DNA of 64,000 nucleotides, from positions 1-64,000 of the forward strand of contig CAJUJN010000019.1 in assembly GCA_910586775.1 (NCBI GenBank). Direction: 5' to 3'. Shown piece by piece: positions 1 to 8,526 of this stretch. The stretch is from an uncultured Acetatifactor sp. (lineage in GTDB: Bacteria > Bacillota > Clostridia > Lachnospirales > Lachnospiraceae). The notes below the pieces were generated by a model, which was not told the origin of the DNA, did not search any database, and saw only the letters and a list, made by a program, of their open reading frames with translations. Every line of letters starts with the position of its first letter. Within the stretch, counting starts at the first letter, position 1. Both the position numbers and the translations under genes were made by a program.

Positions 1-59
1 ATACACTATAAATACAAAAACTGCTACTTTTTTAGACATTTTCAGAAAAATAAGTGAAC

Positions 60-88
60 TTGCCGCCGCGTAAGCGGCTTGGTACAAT
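60..88 (+). promoter_or_regulatory. Putative promoter of the double-HTH regulator gene
   Basis: TTGCCG (60-65), a 17-bp spacer and TACAAT (83-88) fit a sigma-A promoter about 70 bp upstream of the start codon. The spacer holds an inverted repeat, GCCGC (62-66) and GCGGC (74-78), a plausible operator between -35 and -10. Regulation by the downstream regulator itself is an inference. Confidence 0.5.
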
Positions 89-158
89 ATAATTAATTAC
101 AGATAATAAATCTTACTTAATTTTTCCTGAAACCTAAAACATACCAAGGAGACCCCCC

Positions 159-2066
159 ATGCCAATACATAACGCCAACCTGCTCGTCAGAGAAGCCCGA
201 TTAAAATCCGGGCTCACTCAGGAACAACTGTCCGAAGGCATCTGTACCCCGCAGGCACTTTCACGCATTGAGAATGGTACGGAAAACGTCAGCCATGTCA
301 CCTTTCAGGCATTGATGGCTCGTGCTGGGGCACAGTACGGGCGTTTTCCTGTCTTCAACAGCCGAGACGGATTCGAATGCTTCTATGGACTGAAACGTGC
401 CCGTCTCTATCTGGATGCCTGGCAGCTGCAGGCCGCCTACACTGAACTTGACAAGCTGGAAGAAAAAAACTGGGCTGATAACAAACTGTATTACCAGGAA
501 TGGCTGCTGCTCCACTGCAGGCTTCAGTTTCTCTCCGGCTGTTGCTCCCATCAACAAAATTACGAAACCCTTCTGGATGCACTGCACATAACCAGACCGA
601 ATATTGACCTGTCAGATTTTCGTGAATGCCTTCTGTCCCAAAATGAAATTCAGTTGCTGACATGCATCGCCCAGGAAGCATTATACATCAATATGCCGTC
701 ACTTTGCCGCAATATCTGCGAACAACTGGATAGCTGCCTGATAAGCACCACATTTGCTCTTATCGAAAAAGGGCGAATGCAGGCAGATACTGCCATTGTT
801 TATGCAAAATATCTGATGAGAACAGAAAATTATAACGCCGCACTGAAAGTGGCTGATTCTCACCGCAAGGAGGCTGTCATATATACTTATGACTCACCTT
901 TGATTGAACTAACCTTTATTACAGGATTATGCTGCCATTTTTTAAAATACCACAGCTTGGCAGACATCCATATAAAAGCTGCCTTTTATTCCGCACAGGC
1001 AATTGAAAGCTGCTATGCCACTCTATGCCGGGATTACCTCAAAACAGCCACCGATTATCGGATTAGCGGCAGTATGACGAATCTGGCAACTGCTCCGCTG
1101 ACGGATTATCCTGCCAAAGTTTTTCAGGCTTCCGTCCAAGTAACCGACGGACTCTACGAGACAAATATGAATCATCCCTACACCCTGGGCAAGCTAATAC
1201 AAGATCTTCGATTTGAACAGAAAGTCAGCCAACAGGTTCTCTGCCATGGACTATGCAGTAAATCTAAGCTTTCCAAGATAGAAAATGATACATTACAGCC
1301 TAATGTTGCTCTCACAACTGCGTTGTTGCAACGATTAGGCATATCTGGTAAAATTTTTCCTTTTTGGGGAAGTCAAAAGGATGCTGAATTTTATGATTTG
1401 TATTTTAAAGCAACACATCACGTAAATGTGCCAAAAGATAACATAATAGCTTACATGAATAAAATGGAACAGCTACTTGATAAAGATGATATTCTGTATC
1501 GCCAAGAGTATCTTTCTACTAAAGCTTTTCAATCAGATTCAGCCGATGAAAGAATCCGCTGCCTGACTGAAGCTCTACTTCTTACGCTACCAGAATTCGA
1601 CATACACAAAATCTGCAGTTACCGACTGACTTGCGAGGAATTATCCATCCTCAATAACCTTGCGCATGAATACAGGCGCACAAAAAAAGCCCATCTTAGT
1701 GTTTTGTATTTCCTACAGATATTGGCGTATGTCCATAAAGCAAAACCAGATATCTTATTGCAAACTAAATTTTTACCCATTACCGGTTATATGTATTGTC
1801 ATAGCCTGTATATGTTGAAATTTTATCAGGAAACCGTTGCGCTCCCTGATTCTTTTGATATGTCCATCATGAATTTTTTCATTACTGGCTATAATACCTT
1901 TCTGTTCTTTTATTCCCAGGCGCTGGGAGAATGTTCCCGCTTTGAAAAAGCCCATATAGCAGCAGTGCAATCATATGCTATCAGTATATTGATGGAACGC
2001 GATAAAAATGCATCTCTATTAAAACAATATCTTCATGAAGATTTTGGGCTTAAACTCAACTATTGA
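159..2066 (+). CDS. Transcriptional regulator with two XRE-type HTH domains and a TPR-like body
   Basis: A 635-residue cytoplasmic regulator. Residues about 9-62 form an XRE/Cro-type helix-turn-helix (LTQEQLSEG, then SRIENG). A second, diverged one lies at about 343-396 (VSQQVLCHG, then SKIENDTLQPN). Each HTH is followed by a long Leu/Tyr/Ala-rich helical stretch that looks like TPR repeats. The protein is therefore almost a tandem duplication of an HTH-plus-TPR module. HTH-TPR architecture is typical of RRNPP-type regulators (Rgg, PlcR, PrgX), which bind short secreted peptides. AAGGAG lies just before the ATG. The gene converges on a small secreted peptide gene and overlaps it by 11 bp, which fits a receptor-peptide pair, but no ligand is shown. 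It could also be a regulator that senses nothing peptidic. Confidence 0.85.
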   Translation: MPIHNANLLVREARLKSGLTQEQLSEGICTPQALSRIENGTENVSHVTFQALMARAGAQYGRFPVFNSRDGFECFYGLKRARLYLDAWQLQAAYTELDKLEEKNWADNKLYYQEWLLLHCRLQFLSGCCSHQQNYETLLDALHITRPNIDLSDFRECLLSQNEIQLLTCIAQEALYINMPSLCRNICEQLDSCLISTTFALIEKGRMQADTAIVYAKYLMRTENYNAALKVADSHRKEAVIYTYDSPLIELTFITGLCCHFLKYHSLADIHIKAAFYSAQAIESCYATLCRDYLKTATDYRISGSMTNLATAPLTDYPAKVFQASVQVTDGLYETNMNHPYTLGKLIQDLRFEQKVSQQVLCHGLCSKSKLSKIENDTLQPNVALTTALLQRLGISGKIFPFWGSQKDAEFYDLYFKATHHVNVPKDNIIAYMNKMEQLLDKDDILYRQEYLSTKAFQSDSADERIRCLTEALLLTLPEFDIHKICSYRLTCEELSILNNLAHEYRRTKKAHLSVLYFLQILAYVHKAKPDILLQTKFLPITGYMYCHSLYMLKFYQETVALPDSFDMSIMNFFITGYNTFLFFYSQALGECSRFEKAHIAAVQSYAISILMERDKNASLLKQYLHEDFGLKLNY

Positions 2067-2286
2067 TTTCCTTGATATCTTCGTCCATCAAATCCCCACA
2101 GGGCATAATCCCTTCATCCTCGCCCTCATTGCCATTTCCAGGGTACTCATTCCCAACCGTCCCCTCTGCCGGCAGACTTCCCTCCGCAGCCCCTGTGTAA
2201 GGCAGCGCTGCCGGCACCAGGAGCAGACCTGCCACCAGCGCCTCTGTCAGAATCTTTTTCATTCTGTTTCTAAACTTCATTCCCAT
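2056..2286 (-). CDS. Small secreted peptide precursor, candidate signalling peptide
   Basis: A 76-residue protein of no recognised family. It starts with a basic stretch and a hydrophobic core (ALVAGLLLVPAALP), as in a Sec signal peptide, with a likely cleavage near TGAAEG. The mature part is about 40 residues, Gly/Glu-rich and acidic, with one Cys and an acidic C-terminal tail (MDEDIKEINS). The ATG at 2286 is chosen over upstream in-frame codons because AAAGGAGA sits 8 bp before it. The last 11 bp overlap the 3' end of the regulator gene tail-to-tail, and an extended -10 box lies about 70 bp upstream. Signal peptide, size and neighbour suggest a pheromone precursor; this is inference. Confidence 0.6.
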   Translation of the reverse strand: MGMKFRNRMKKILTEALVAGLLLVPAALPYTGAAEGSLPAEGTVGNEYPGNGNEGEDEGIMPCGDLMDEDIKEINS

Positions 2287-2355
2287 TATATATGTCTCCT
2301 TTGTAATAAACTTCATGCAGGACACATCTCTGCACCATTGCGTCCTGTGATTGTG

Positions 2356-2364
2356 ATTATATCA
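2356..2364 (-). promoter_or_regulatory. Extended -10 element upstream of the small secreted peptide gene
   Basis: On the minus strand the sequence reads TGATATAAT, a perfect -10 hexamer with an upstream TG. No good -35 is present at 17 bp, which is common for extended -10 promoters or for activated ones. Confidence 0.4.
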
Positions 2365-2497
2365 CCGAAACCTCCTGAATAGAACAGGATAACCGGAAAT
2401 ATTTATGTTTCCATTCAGATTGAATTTTTGTTTAAACCGTAACCTCTGCACTGTGACAGCATATAATAAAAGAGAATCCCCACTGCCGGAGGCCGCC

Positions 2498-2797
2498 ATG
2501 GCTATCACATCCCTGGACATTTTGAATCTGTCACATTCCCTGAAGGACATCTGCGAGGTCAACTGCAATACCCCGGAATGCCTTTCCCAGACGTTAAAAA
2601 TCCTGCTGCAGTATAACCTGATTCAGGCAAACCTGCAGTTCGGAAAACAATTCGGGTCCATCTGCCCGCTGCCTGCCGGCCAGGGCATATGCGGCAGTTC
2701 CGCACCAACTCCCCCTGCTGTGGATTCCGTTACCGCTCCCAGGCCGCCTGTCCGGCTGGATATTGGTGACCCGTTCCTGGCTGATTATGAGAAATAG
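2498..2797 (+). CDS. Possible small protein of unknown function
   Basis: A 99-codon frame starting at an ATG with GGAGG 5 bp upstream and a TATAAT box at 2462-2467. The product begins MAITSLDILNLSHSLKDIC and contains four Cys; the first 50 residues look like an amphipathic helical domain and the last third is Pro-rich. I recognise no family. The last 68 bp overlap the 3' end of the phosphopantetheinyl transferase gene on the other strand, which counts against it. The good ribosome site and the hydrophobic/polar periodicity of its first half are the case for it. Confidence 0.4.
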   Translation: MAITSLDILNLSHSLKDICEVNCNTPECLSQTLKILLQYNLIQANLQFGKQFGSICPLPAGQGICGSSAPTPPAVDSVTAPRPPVRLDIGDPFLADYEK

Positions 2798-3560
2798 GAG
2801 CCGTGTATTGGCAGAAAGCAATACTGTAGTCCTCAGAGACGCCGTATTCCTCCCAAACCAGGCATCTGCCCTCCGGCAGGAATGACATTTCCGCTACAGC
2901 TTCCACCGCCGGACTGACCTCCGGGAGCAGATCCACCCCCAGCGCTGCCCCAATTCCCTTCCCTGTCAATTTGCCATAGGCTTCTTTCCTGGTCCACAGC
3001 CTATAAAACTGCTTTTCCTGCTCCGCTCCTGCCTGCTCCAGGACTGCAGCCTCCCGTCTCGAATAAAAGCGCCGCGCCAGCTTCCCCACATCCCTTCCGC
3101 AGTGCTGCTGAATATCCGCTCCGATTTCCTCCATGGACAGACCGCAGAGTACATAACTGCCGGAATGGGACAGGCTGAAATAAAAGGGCAGATTCGCAAA
3201 ATAGGGTTTGCCCTGCTCCCCGTATCTGTAAGCAATTTCTCTATTCGGAATCTCTTTGCCGCAGTCAAGGAGTTCCGTGACAGAATAAGGCCTTTGCCTG
3301 CCGCAAAACCCGCCTGCATTGCCTTCCCCAAAACCGCCCGGATCTCCCCCTCCCCCGTCCCGAAGCGCCTCCGCCACTGCATACCGCAGCATAAGCCCTG
3401 CCCCCAGACAGGCTGCCCGCCCGGCAGGTGTCTTCATGCGCCCTGCCTTCTCCCTGCGGGCTTCATCCACACGCAGAAAAGCCCTCTCCATGAGGGCTTC
3501 TCCTTTTTCCGTATCCATGAATTCTTCTATGGACAGAAGATATTTTGCAATGTATGCCAT
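2730..3560 (-). CDS. 4'-phosphopantetheinyl transferase, Sfp/HetI type
   Basis: A 276-residue enzyme predicted to move phosphopantetheine from CoA to a Ser of carrier-protein domains. The family signature is visible: FSLSHSGSY, the metal-binding GADIQ, and the FYSRREA ... WTRKEAYGKLTGKG block with its catalytic Glu and Lys. A Gly-rich stretch around residues 68-95 is an unusual low-complexity insert. The ATG directly follows the aspS stop codon (TAGATG), so translation is probably coupled, with the gene as the last member of a hisS-aspS transcription unit. No polyketide or peptide synthetase lies in the window, so its carrier-protein target is unknown. A holo-ACP synthase role cannot be excluded. 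Confidence 0.88.
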   Translation of the reverse strand: MAYIAKYLLSIEEFMDTEKGEALMERAFLRVDEARREKAGRMKTPAGRAACLGAGLMLRYAVAEALRDGGGGDPGGFGEGNAGGFCGRQRPYSVTELLDCGKEIPNREIAYRYGEQGKPYFANLPFYFSLSHSGSYVLCGLSMEEIGADIQQHCGRDVGKLARRFYSRREAAVLEQAGAEQEKQFYRLWTRKEAYGKLTGKGIGAALGVDLLPEVSPAVEAVAEMSFLPEGRCLVWEEYGVSEDYSIAFCQYTAPISHNQPGTGHQYPAGQAAWER

Positions 3561-5342
3561 CTATTCCGTCACCTGCAGGTGCAGCTCTTCCAGCTGCTTC
3601 TCCTCCACTTTGCCCGGCGCATCGGACATCAGGCAGGAAGCATCCTTAATCTTCGGAAAGGCGATAACGTCGCGGATATTATCCGTCTGTGCCAGCAGCA
3701 TCACAAAACGCTCCAGCCCGATGGCCAGCCCTGCATGAGGCGGAACACCGTATTGAAAGGCATCCAGAAGGAATCCGAACTGCTCATGAGCCTTCTCCTT
3801 CGTAAATCCAAGGGCTTCAAACATCCTCTCCTGGATATCGCTCTGGAAAATTCTGACACTGCCGCCTCCCAGCTCCATACCGTTGACTACAATATCGTAG
3901 GCTTTTGCCCGCACCTTACCCGGGTCGGTCTCCAGAATCTCCAAATCCTCCTCCATGGGCATGGTAAAGGGATGATGCATCGCCATATACCGTTCTTCCT
4001 CGTCGCTCCACTCGAACTGCGGGAACTCCGTCACCCACAGGAAATTGTACTGGTTGTCATCCACAAGCCCAAGCTGTTTTGCCAGCTCCACCCGCAGCGC
4101 CCCCAGCACGGACCACACCAGTTTCAACTTATCCGCCGCGAAGAGAAGCAGGTCCCCCGGCTCTCCGCCCATGACCGTCACCAGCGCTTTCAGTTCTTCC
4201 TCCGTCATAAACTTTGCAAAGGAAGACTTGTAGCTTCCGTCCGGCAGCACCGCCAGATAAGCCAGGCCTTTCACGCCGTAACCTTTTGCAAATTCCACCA
4301 GCGCGTCAATCTTCTTCCTGGGCATCTCCGCCTGTCCCTTCACATTGATGCCCCGCACACTGCCGCCGGCTTCCAGCGCACCGGTAAACACGCCGAAGCC
4401 GCAGCCCTTCACCGTCTCGGACACATCCGTAAGCTCCATGCCGAAGCGGGTATCCGGCTTATCGGAGCCGAAGCGGTTCATGGCTTCGTCCCAGGTCATC
4501 CTCTTCAAGGGAAGGGACACCTCCAGCCCCACTGTCTCCTTACAGACTTTTGCCACCATCCGCTCGGTGACGTCAAGCACGTCTTCCATGTCCACAAAGG
4601 ACATCTCCAGGTCAATCTGGGTAAATTCCGGCTGCCTGTCCGCCCTCAGGTCCTCGTCCCGGAAGCACTTGGCAATCTGGAAGTACCTGTCATATCCCGA
4701 ACACATCAGCAGCTGCTTGAAAATCTGAGGCGACTGGGGCAGCGCATAAAAGCATCCCTGGTGAATACGGCTGGGCACCAGGTAATCTCTGGCCCCCTCC
4801 GGGGTGGATTTATTCAAAATCGGCGTCTCCACCTCCAGGAATCCCTCTTCCTTCAAAAATGTGTGTACCGCCGCCGTCATCCGGCTTCGCAGCATCAGAT
4901 TTCTCTGCAGATCAGGCCTTCTCAGGTCAAGATAACGATATTTCAACCTTAACTCTTCCTTTGTACGTGAATTTTCCTCAATGGGGAAAGGCGGCGTCTC
5001 AGCCTCGGATAAAATCCGCACTTCTTCCGCCCGGACTTCAATCTCGCCGGTGGACAGATTCTCGTTTACCGCTCCGGCACGCTTCTCCACTCTGCCCGTC
5101 ACTGCCGCTACGAACTCACTGCGCAGCTTCTCCGCTTTCGCAAAGTTCTCTGCGCCACAGTCAGCCTCCTCGAAAATGATCTGCAGGATGCCTGCTCTGT
5201 CCCTTAAATCCACAAAGATAATGCCGCCCTTGTTGCGCTGCTTCTGCACCCAGCCCATGACGGTGACTTTCTCTCCTATGTTTGCCGCGGAAAGCTCTCC
5301 GCAGCGATGTGTCCTTTTCAATCCTTTCATTGTCTCTGCCAT
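3561..5342 (-). CDS. aspS: Aspartyl-tRNA synthetase
   Basis: A 593-residue class II synthetase charging tRNA-Asp with aspartate in the cytoplasm. Residues about 1-110 form the OB-fold anticodon-binding domain (VMGWVQKQRNKGGIIFVDLRD). Class II motif 2 is clear (FRDEDLRADRQPEFTQID), and motif 3 lies near the C-terminus (GLAIGLERFVMLLAQ). The bacterial GAD insertion domain sits between them, and the length is normal for the bacterial type. GAGGAAATAAA precedes the ATG. It lies 130 bp downstream of hisS on the same strand, as in many Firmicutes, and is followed at once by the phosphopantetheinyl transferase. I found no T-box-like leader before it. Whether it also charges tRNA-Asn cannot be judged. 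Confidence 0.98.
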   Translation of the reverse strand: MAETMKGLKRTHRCGELSAANIGEKVTVMGWVQKQRNKGGIIFVDLRDRAGILQIIFEEADCGAENFAKAEKLRSEFVAAVTGRVEKRAGAVNENLSTGEIEVRAEEVRILSEAETPPFPIEENSRTKEELRLKYRYLDLRRPDLQRNLMLRSRMTAAVHTFLKEEGFLEVETPILNKSTPEGARDYLVPSRIHQGCFYALPQSPQIFKQLLMCSGYDRYFQIAKCFRDEDLRADRQPEFTQIDLEMSFVDMEDVLDVTERMVAKVCKETVGLEVSLPLKRMTWDEAMNRFGSDKPDTRFGMELTDVSETVKGCGFGVFTGALEAGGSVRGINVKGQAEMPRKKIDALVEFAKGYGVKGLAYLAVLPDGSYKSSFAKFMTEEELKALVTVMGGEPGDLLLFAADKLKLVWSVLGALRVELAKQLGLVDDNQYNFLWVTEFPQFEWSDEEERYMAMHHPFTMPMEEDLEILETDPGKVRAKAYDIVVNGMELGGGSVRIFQSDIQERMFEALGFTKEKAHEQFGFLLDAFQYGVPPHAGLAIGLERFVMLLAQTDNIRDVIAFPKIKDASCLMSDAPGKVEEKQLEELHLQVTE

Positions 5343-5472
5343 TTTATTTCCTCGATTTCTGCCCCATATAATCAGGCCTCTTTATTTTTCCTTTTATCTA
5401 TGATTCCAGTGCAAAATACTCTTTACACCTCAAGCAACACTATATATTGAAGTTCATCGCAGAAGCATTATA

Positions 5473-6735
5473 CTATATATGGAGTACTTCCCGGTAGAAT
5501 TCCACAAATTCCTCGTAACCTTCCGCCTCCAGCTGCTCTTTCTGGAACTTCTTGTTTTTATTCATACGGGCAACCAATACCTGATTGCCTTCTTCCCGGG
5601 CGCTCTGCGCTTTGGCAATCACATCATGGAGAGCCTTTCCGGTCACGCCCTTCTCCACCAGATAAGCTGTCTTCTTCGGGGCACCCGGTACTTTGAAGCC
5701 GCTCTCTGTCAATAGCAGGATAATCCTCTCGAACCCGATGGAAAAACCGCAGGCCGGTACGTCCCTGCCGGTGAATTTCCCCACCATCTTATCATACCTG
5801 CCGCCACCGCCGCAGCGGACACCCAGGCCGGGAATGGCAATCTCAAAAATGGTTCCCGTATAATAGGACATTCCCCGCACCAGCGTAGGGTCAAATACAA
5901 TCCTGAAATCCGCCGTTTTCGCCGCGTTGACGCTGTCGATAATCTCCTGCAGCCCCTCCGTCACCGAAGACACCGAATTTTCTCCCAGCTTCTCCGCCAC
6001 ATAGTCCAGACCGTTTTCAGCTTTCTCCAGCCCCTTATACAGCTCCAGATACCTGTCCACCACCTCCCCGGCAAAACCATTCTCCAGAAGTTCAGCCCTC
6101 ACGCCGTCCATGCCTATCTTGTCCATCTTGTCCAGAGTAATGAATATACTGTCACAATACTCCTCCGCAAAACCGCTGCCCATTGCCATGGCCTTCAAAA
6201 GCTGCCTGTCATTAATCAGTATTTCAAATTCCTTGAAACCAAGCCTTCCCAGAGTAGTGGTGGTTGCCAGGATCAGCTCAATCTCCGCCAGGTTGGATGC
6301 CTCCCCGAAAATGTCAATGTCGCACTGGGTAAACTGGCGGTAGCGCCCTCTCTGAGGCCTATCCGCCCGCCATACATTGCCCATCTGAAGCGCCTTGAAC
6401 GGAGACGGCAGCTGCGCCGCATTGTTGGAATAATACCGCACCAGAGGTACAGTCAGGTCATAGCGAAGCCCTCCGTCCACCACTTCTTCCTCCGCAGCGG
6501 CTTCCGCGATCTTCAGCTTCTCGCCGCGCTTTAATATCTTGAAGATCAGCTTCTCATTATCACCCCCCTGCCTGTTGGTCAGATTCGCGATATTCTCCAC
6601 ACAGGGAGTCTCTATCGAAGTAAAACCATATTTTCCATAGGTATCCTTGATTACGCCGATTACGTAATCACGAATCTGCATTTCCTCCGGCAGTATATCT
6701 CTCATGCCCGTCACAGGCTTCTTACTAAGCGCCAT
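5473..6735 (-). CDS. hisS: Histidyl-tRNA synthetase
   Basis: A 420-residue class II synthetase. The N-terminal PVTGMRDILPEEM, the histidine-binding FDPTLVRGMSYYTGTIFE and GGGGRYD, and the C-terminal anticodon-binding domain identify HisRS. The ATG at 6735 is preferred to one seven codons upstream because AGAGGAAATT immediately precedes it. A strong sigma-A promoter lies about 100 bp upstream. The gene probably heads the hisS-aspS-phosphopantetheinyl transferase unit. The leader is short and shows no T-box consensus, so histidine-responsive attenuation is not indicated. Confidence 0.97.
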   Translation of the reverse strand: MALSKKPVTGMRDILPEEMQIRDYVIGVIKDTYGKYGFTSIETPCVENIANLTNRQGGDNEKLIFKILKRGEKLKIAEAAAEEEVVDGGLRYDLTVPLVRYYSNNAAQLPSPFKALQMGNVWRADRPQRGRYRQFTQCDIDIFGEASNLAEIELILATTTTLGRLGFKEFEILINDRQLLKAMAMGSGFAEEYCDSIFITLDKMDKIGMDGVRAELLENGFAGEVVDRYLELYKGLEKAENGLDYVAEKLGENSVSSVTEGLQEIIDSVNAAKTADFRIVFDPTLVRGMSYYTGTIFEIAIPGLGVRCGGGGRYDKMVGKFTGRDVPACGFSIGFERIILLLTESGFKVPGAPKKTAYLVEKGVTGKALHDVIAKAQSAREEGNQVLVARMNKNKKFQKEQLEAEGYEEFVEFYREVLHI

Positions 6736-6833
6736 AATTTCCTCTCTTTCTCTCAAAAGCCTGTCGAAATCTCTAAGCCACGTTTCATGAGACTTCTGAG
6801 TTTCTCCGCATTCTTTCCGCTTTATTCTTATAT

Positions 6834-6862
6834 ATGATATATTTTTTCTGTATTACTGTCAA
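6834..6862 (-). promoter_or_regulatory. Sigma-A promoter of hisS
   Basis: On the minus strand TTGACA (6857-6862), an exact 17-bp spacer and TATCAT (6834-6839) form a near-consensus promoter about 100 bp before the hisS start. Confidence 0.75.
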
Positions 6863-6935
6863 TAATCAGATTGTATCTTTTCAGTATAATTTCCGGCAGT
6901 TATTTGCGGACACCTCTGTATTCAATATTCACTTT

Positions 6936-7712
6936 TCAGGGTTCCAAAGTACGCAAAAGAAGCTCCCGCATGTCATCCAGCGCCTGCTTTGCTTCCCTTA
7001 CCTTCGTCTCCGAGGTGCGGAAAATCTCATACTCTCCCAGTCCCGGCAGTCCCATGGACACCTCCTGTTTCCGGTAAACCATCCGGCTGTCCAGCACCAC
7101 TTTTCCAGACATGTGATAGCTTGCGGCTCCGGTTACGGGAATCAGCTGTCGGATTACTCCGGCATCCACACCGCCGCCTGCCATGATATCCACTTTCCCG
7201 CCGCTTTCTTTCACCAGGCCGGCAATCAGTTCCCGCCCTTCCCAACTGCTCTCCCGCTGCCCGGAGGTCAGAATCGTCCGGATTCCGATCGCCTTTGCCT
7301 GCTCCAGCGCCTCATAAGGCTCACGGCACATGTCAAAAGCGCGGTGAAGCGTCACATCCATGGAGCCGGCCAGTTCCTTCAGCCGCTTCATCCTCTCCAC
7401 GTCCAGGGAGCCGTCCGGAAGCAGGCAGCCCACCACTACGCCGTTTGCCCCCAGTTTCCGGAAACGCTCCACACTGCGGGATATAATATCAAACTCATAG
7501 TCCGTGTACAGAAAATCGCCGTACCTGGGACGAATCAGCACATTGATTTTCACATCCGTCAGCTTCCTTATTTTCTCAAACAGCACTTCCTCCGGCGTGG
7601 TGCCTCCGATAACCAGGTTTCCGCATAATTCCAGACGGTCTGCCCCGCCCTTTGCCGCCGCTTCCGCTGACTCTGCGGAATCCACACACACTTCCAAAAT
7701 GTATTTTTTCAT
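6936..7712 (-). CDS. cutC: CutC family protein (copper homeostasis protein family)
   Basis: A 258-residue TIM-barrel protein of the CutC family. The start (MKKYILEVCVDSAESA), LELCGNLVIGGTTP, INVLIRPRYGDFLYT, VTLHRAFDM and IMAGGGVD are the usual conserved blocks. The family is linked to copper tolerance in some bacteria, but its biochemical activity is not settled. The ATG at 7712 has AAGGAAGGG before it; a GTG seven codons upstream is less likely. It is transcribed in the same direction as hisS and could be its upstream neighbour in one unit, but hisS has its own strong promoter. Confidence 0.93.
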   Translation of the reverse strand: MKKYILEVCVDSAESAEAAAKGGADRLELCGNLVIGGTTPEEVLFEKIRKLTDVKINVLIRPRYGDFLYTDYEFDIISRSVERFRKLGANGVVVGCLLPDGSLDVERMKRLKELAGSMDVTLHRAFDMCREPYEALEQAKAIGIRTILTSGQRESSWEGRELIAGLVKESGGKVDIMAGGGVDAGVIRQLIPVTGAASYHMSGKVVLDSRMVYRKQEVSMGLPGLGEYEIFRTSETKVREAKQALDDMRELLLRTLEP

Positions 7713-7810
7713 CCGAATACCCTTCCTTTCCACTTTACTTTGATTGTAACATATCCGGCTTTGTTAAAAAAGTACTTTTTCACCAAATCACTTTAGGAAT
7801 CGCCGGAAGA

Positions 7811-7880
7811 TAACTGCTGCAATTGCTTCAGGCAAAAGCCCGGAAATACCATAACAATTGCCATAAACCTGCAGCAGTTA
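7811..7880. repeat. Long inverted repeat between cutC and the next gene
   Basis: TAACTGCTGCA (7811-7821) and TGCAGCAGTTA (7870-7880) are perfect 11-bp inverted copies around a 48-bp centre with CAATTG palindromes. Without a following T tract it is not a standard terminator. It could be a small palindromic mobile element or an RNA hairpin. Confidence 0.55.
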
Positions 7881-7941
7881 TTTGCAGATACTTCCTTACA
7901 GCTGACAATGCTTCCAAAACAATGTTTTCCTCAAATATTTT

Positions 7942-7970
7942 TTGACAGAACCGGGGAAAAATGGTAAAGT
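7942..7970 (+). promoter_or_regulatory. Putative sigma-A promoter of the DUF4190-like gene
   Basis: TTGACA (7942-7947), a 17-bp spacer and TAAAGT (7965-7970) lie 55 bp before the ATG at 8025. Confidence 0.6.
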
Positions 7971-8024
7971 AGAATGGTAAGGCAGAAAAAGTGATTACTA
8001 CATTGAAAGGAGCGGGCCTGGGCA

Positions 8025-8483
8025 ATGGACTATAACCGGAACGGACAGAACAATCAGAATAACAGGAACAATGACCAGTGGGACAGATGGAACAGCAACG
8101 CTTCCAACAGCAGCTATTACAATCAGCCCACCCACAGGCCTTATGGGCAGGCATTTTCCGTCGCGTCAGCCGTATGCGGCCTGCTGGCTGTAACTACCTG
8201 CTGTACCGTTATCTTATCCCTGCCGCTGGGCGCCCTGGGCATCCTTTTTGCTGTACTGGCCCACCGTAAAGGACGCAGAATGAGTACTGCCTGTGTCACG
8301 GGACTGACCCTTTCCATTATCGGGTTCGCCAGCGCATTCCTTCTGATGATTTATTCCTTTGTCATGCTGCCCGTTTTAATGAAAAATGACTCTTTCCGGA
8401 TGCAGCTTGATACGATGACACAGCAGATATACGGAATTCCTTTCTCGGAAATGATGGAGGGATACGGATACTCCTTTGAGTAG
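8025..8483 (+). CDS. Small two-helix membrane protein, DUF4190-like
   Basis: A 152-residue protein with a very polar N-terminus (residues 1-40, Asn/Gln/Ser/Tyr-rich), then two hydrophobic helices at about 44-75 and 87-117 with a short basic loop (HRKGRRMS) between them. This matches DUF4190-type membrane proteins: a disordered polar head, two helices and a GALGILFAVLAHRKG-like block. The head and the roughly 35-residue C-terminal tail would be on the same side. AAAGGAG lies 14 bp before the ATG and the spacing is long. The function of the family is unknown. Confidence 0.75.
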   Translation: MDYNRNGQNNQNNRNNDQWDRWNSNASNSSYYNQPTHRPYGQAFSVASAVCGLLAVTTCCTVILSLPLGALGILFAVLAHRKGRRMSTACVTGLTLSIIGFASAFLLMIYSFVMLPVLMKNDSFRMQLDTMTQQIYGIPFSEMMEGYGYSFE

Positions 8484-8526
8484 CTCATATATTTACAGCA
8501 AAAGAAAGTTCCTTTATGATATACTC

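Noticed and set aside
2035..2382. Plus-strand open frame overlapping the secreted peptide gene
   Set aside because: No ribosome site; the minus-strand frame has a signal peptide, promoter and ribosome site.
3102..4952. Long plus-strand open frame of 616 codons
   Set aside because: It is antisense to aspS and the phosphopantetheinyl transferase, His/Pro/Arg/Leu-rich, with no ribosome site; a shadow of high-GC coding sequence.
5343..5472. T-box riboswitch before aspS (also checked before hisS)
   Set aside because: No T-box consensus (TGGNACCGCG) and no antiterminator/terminator pair in either leader.
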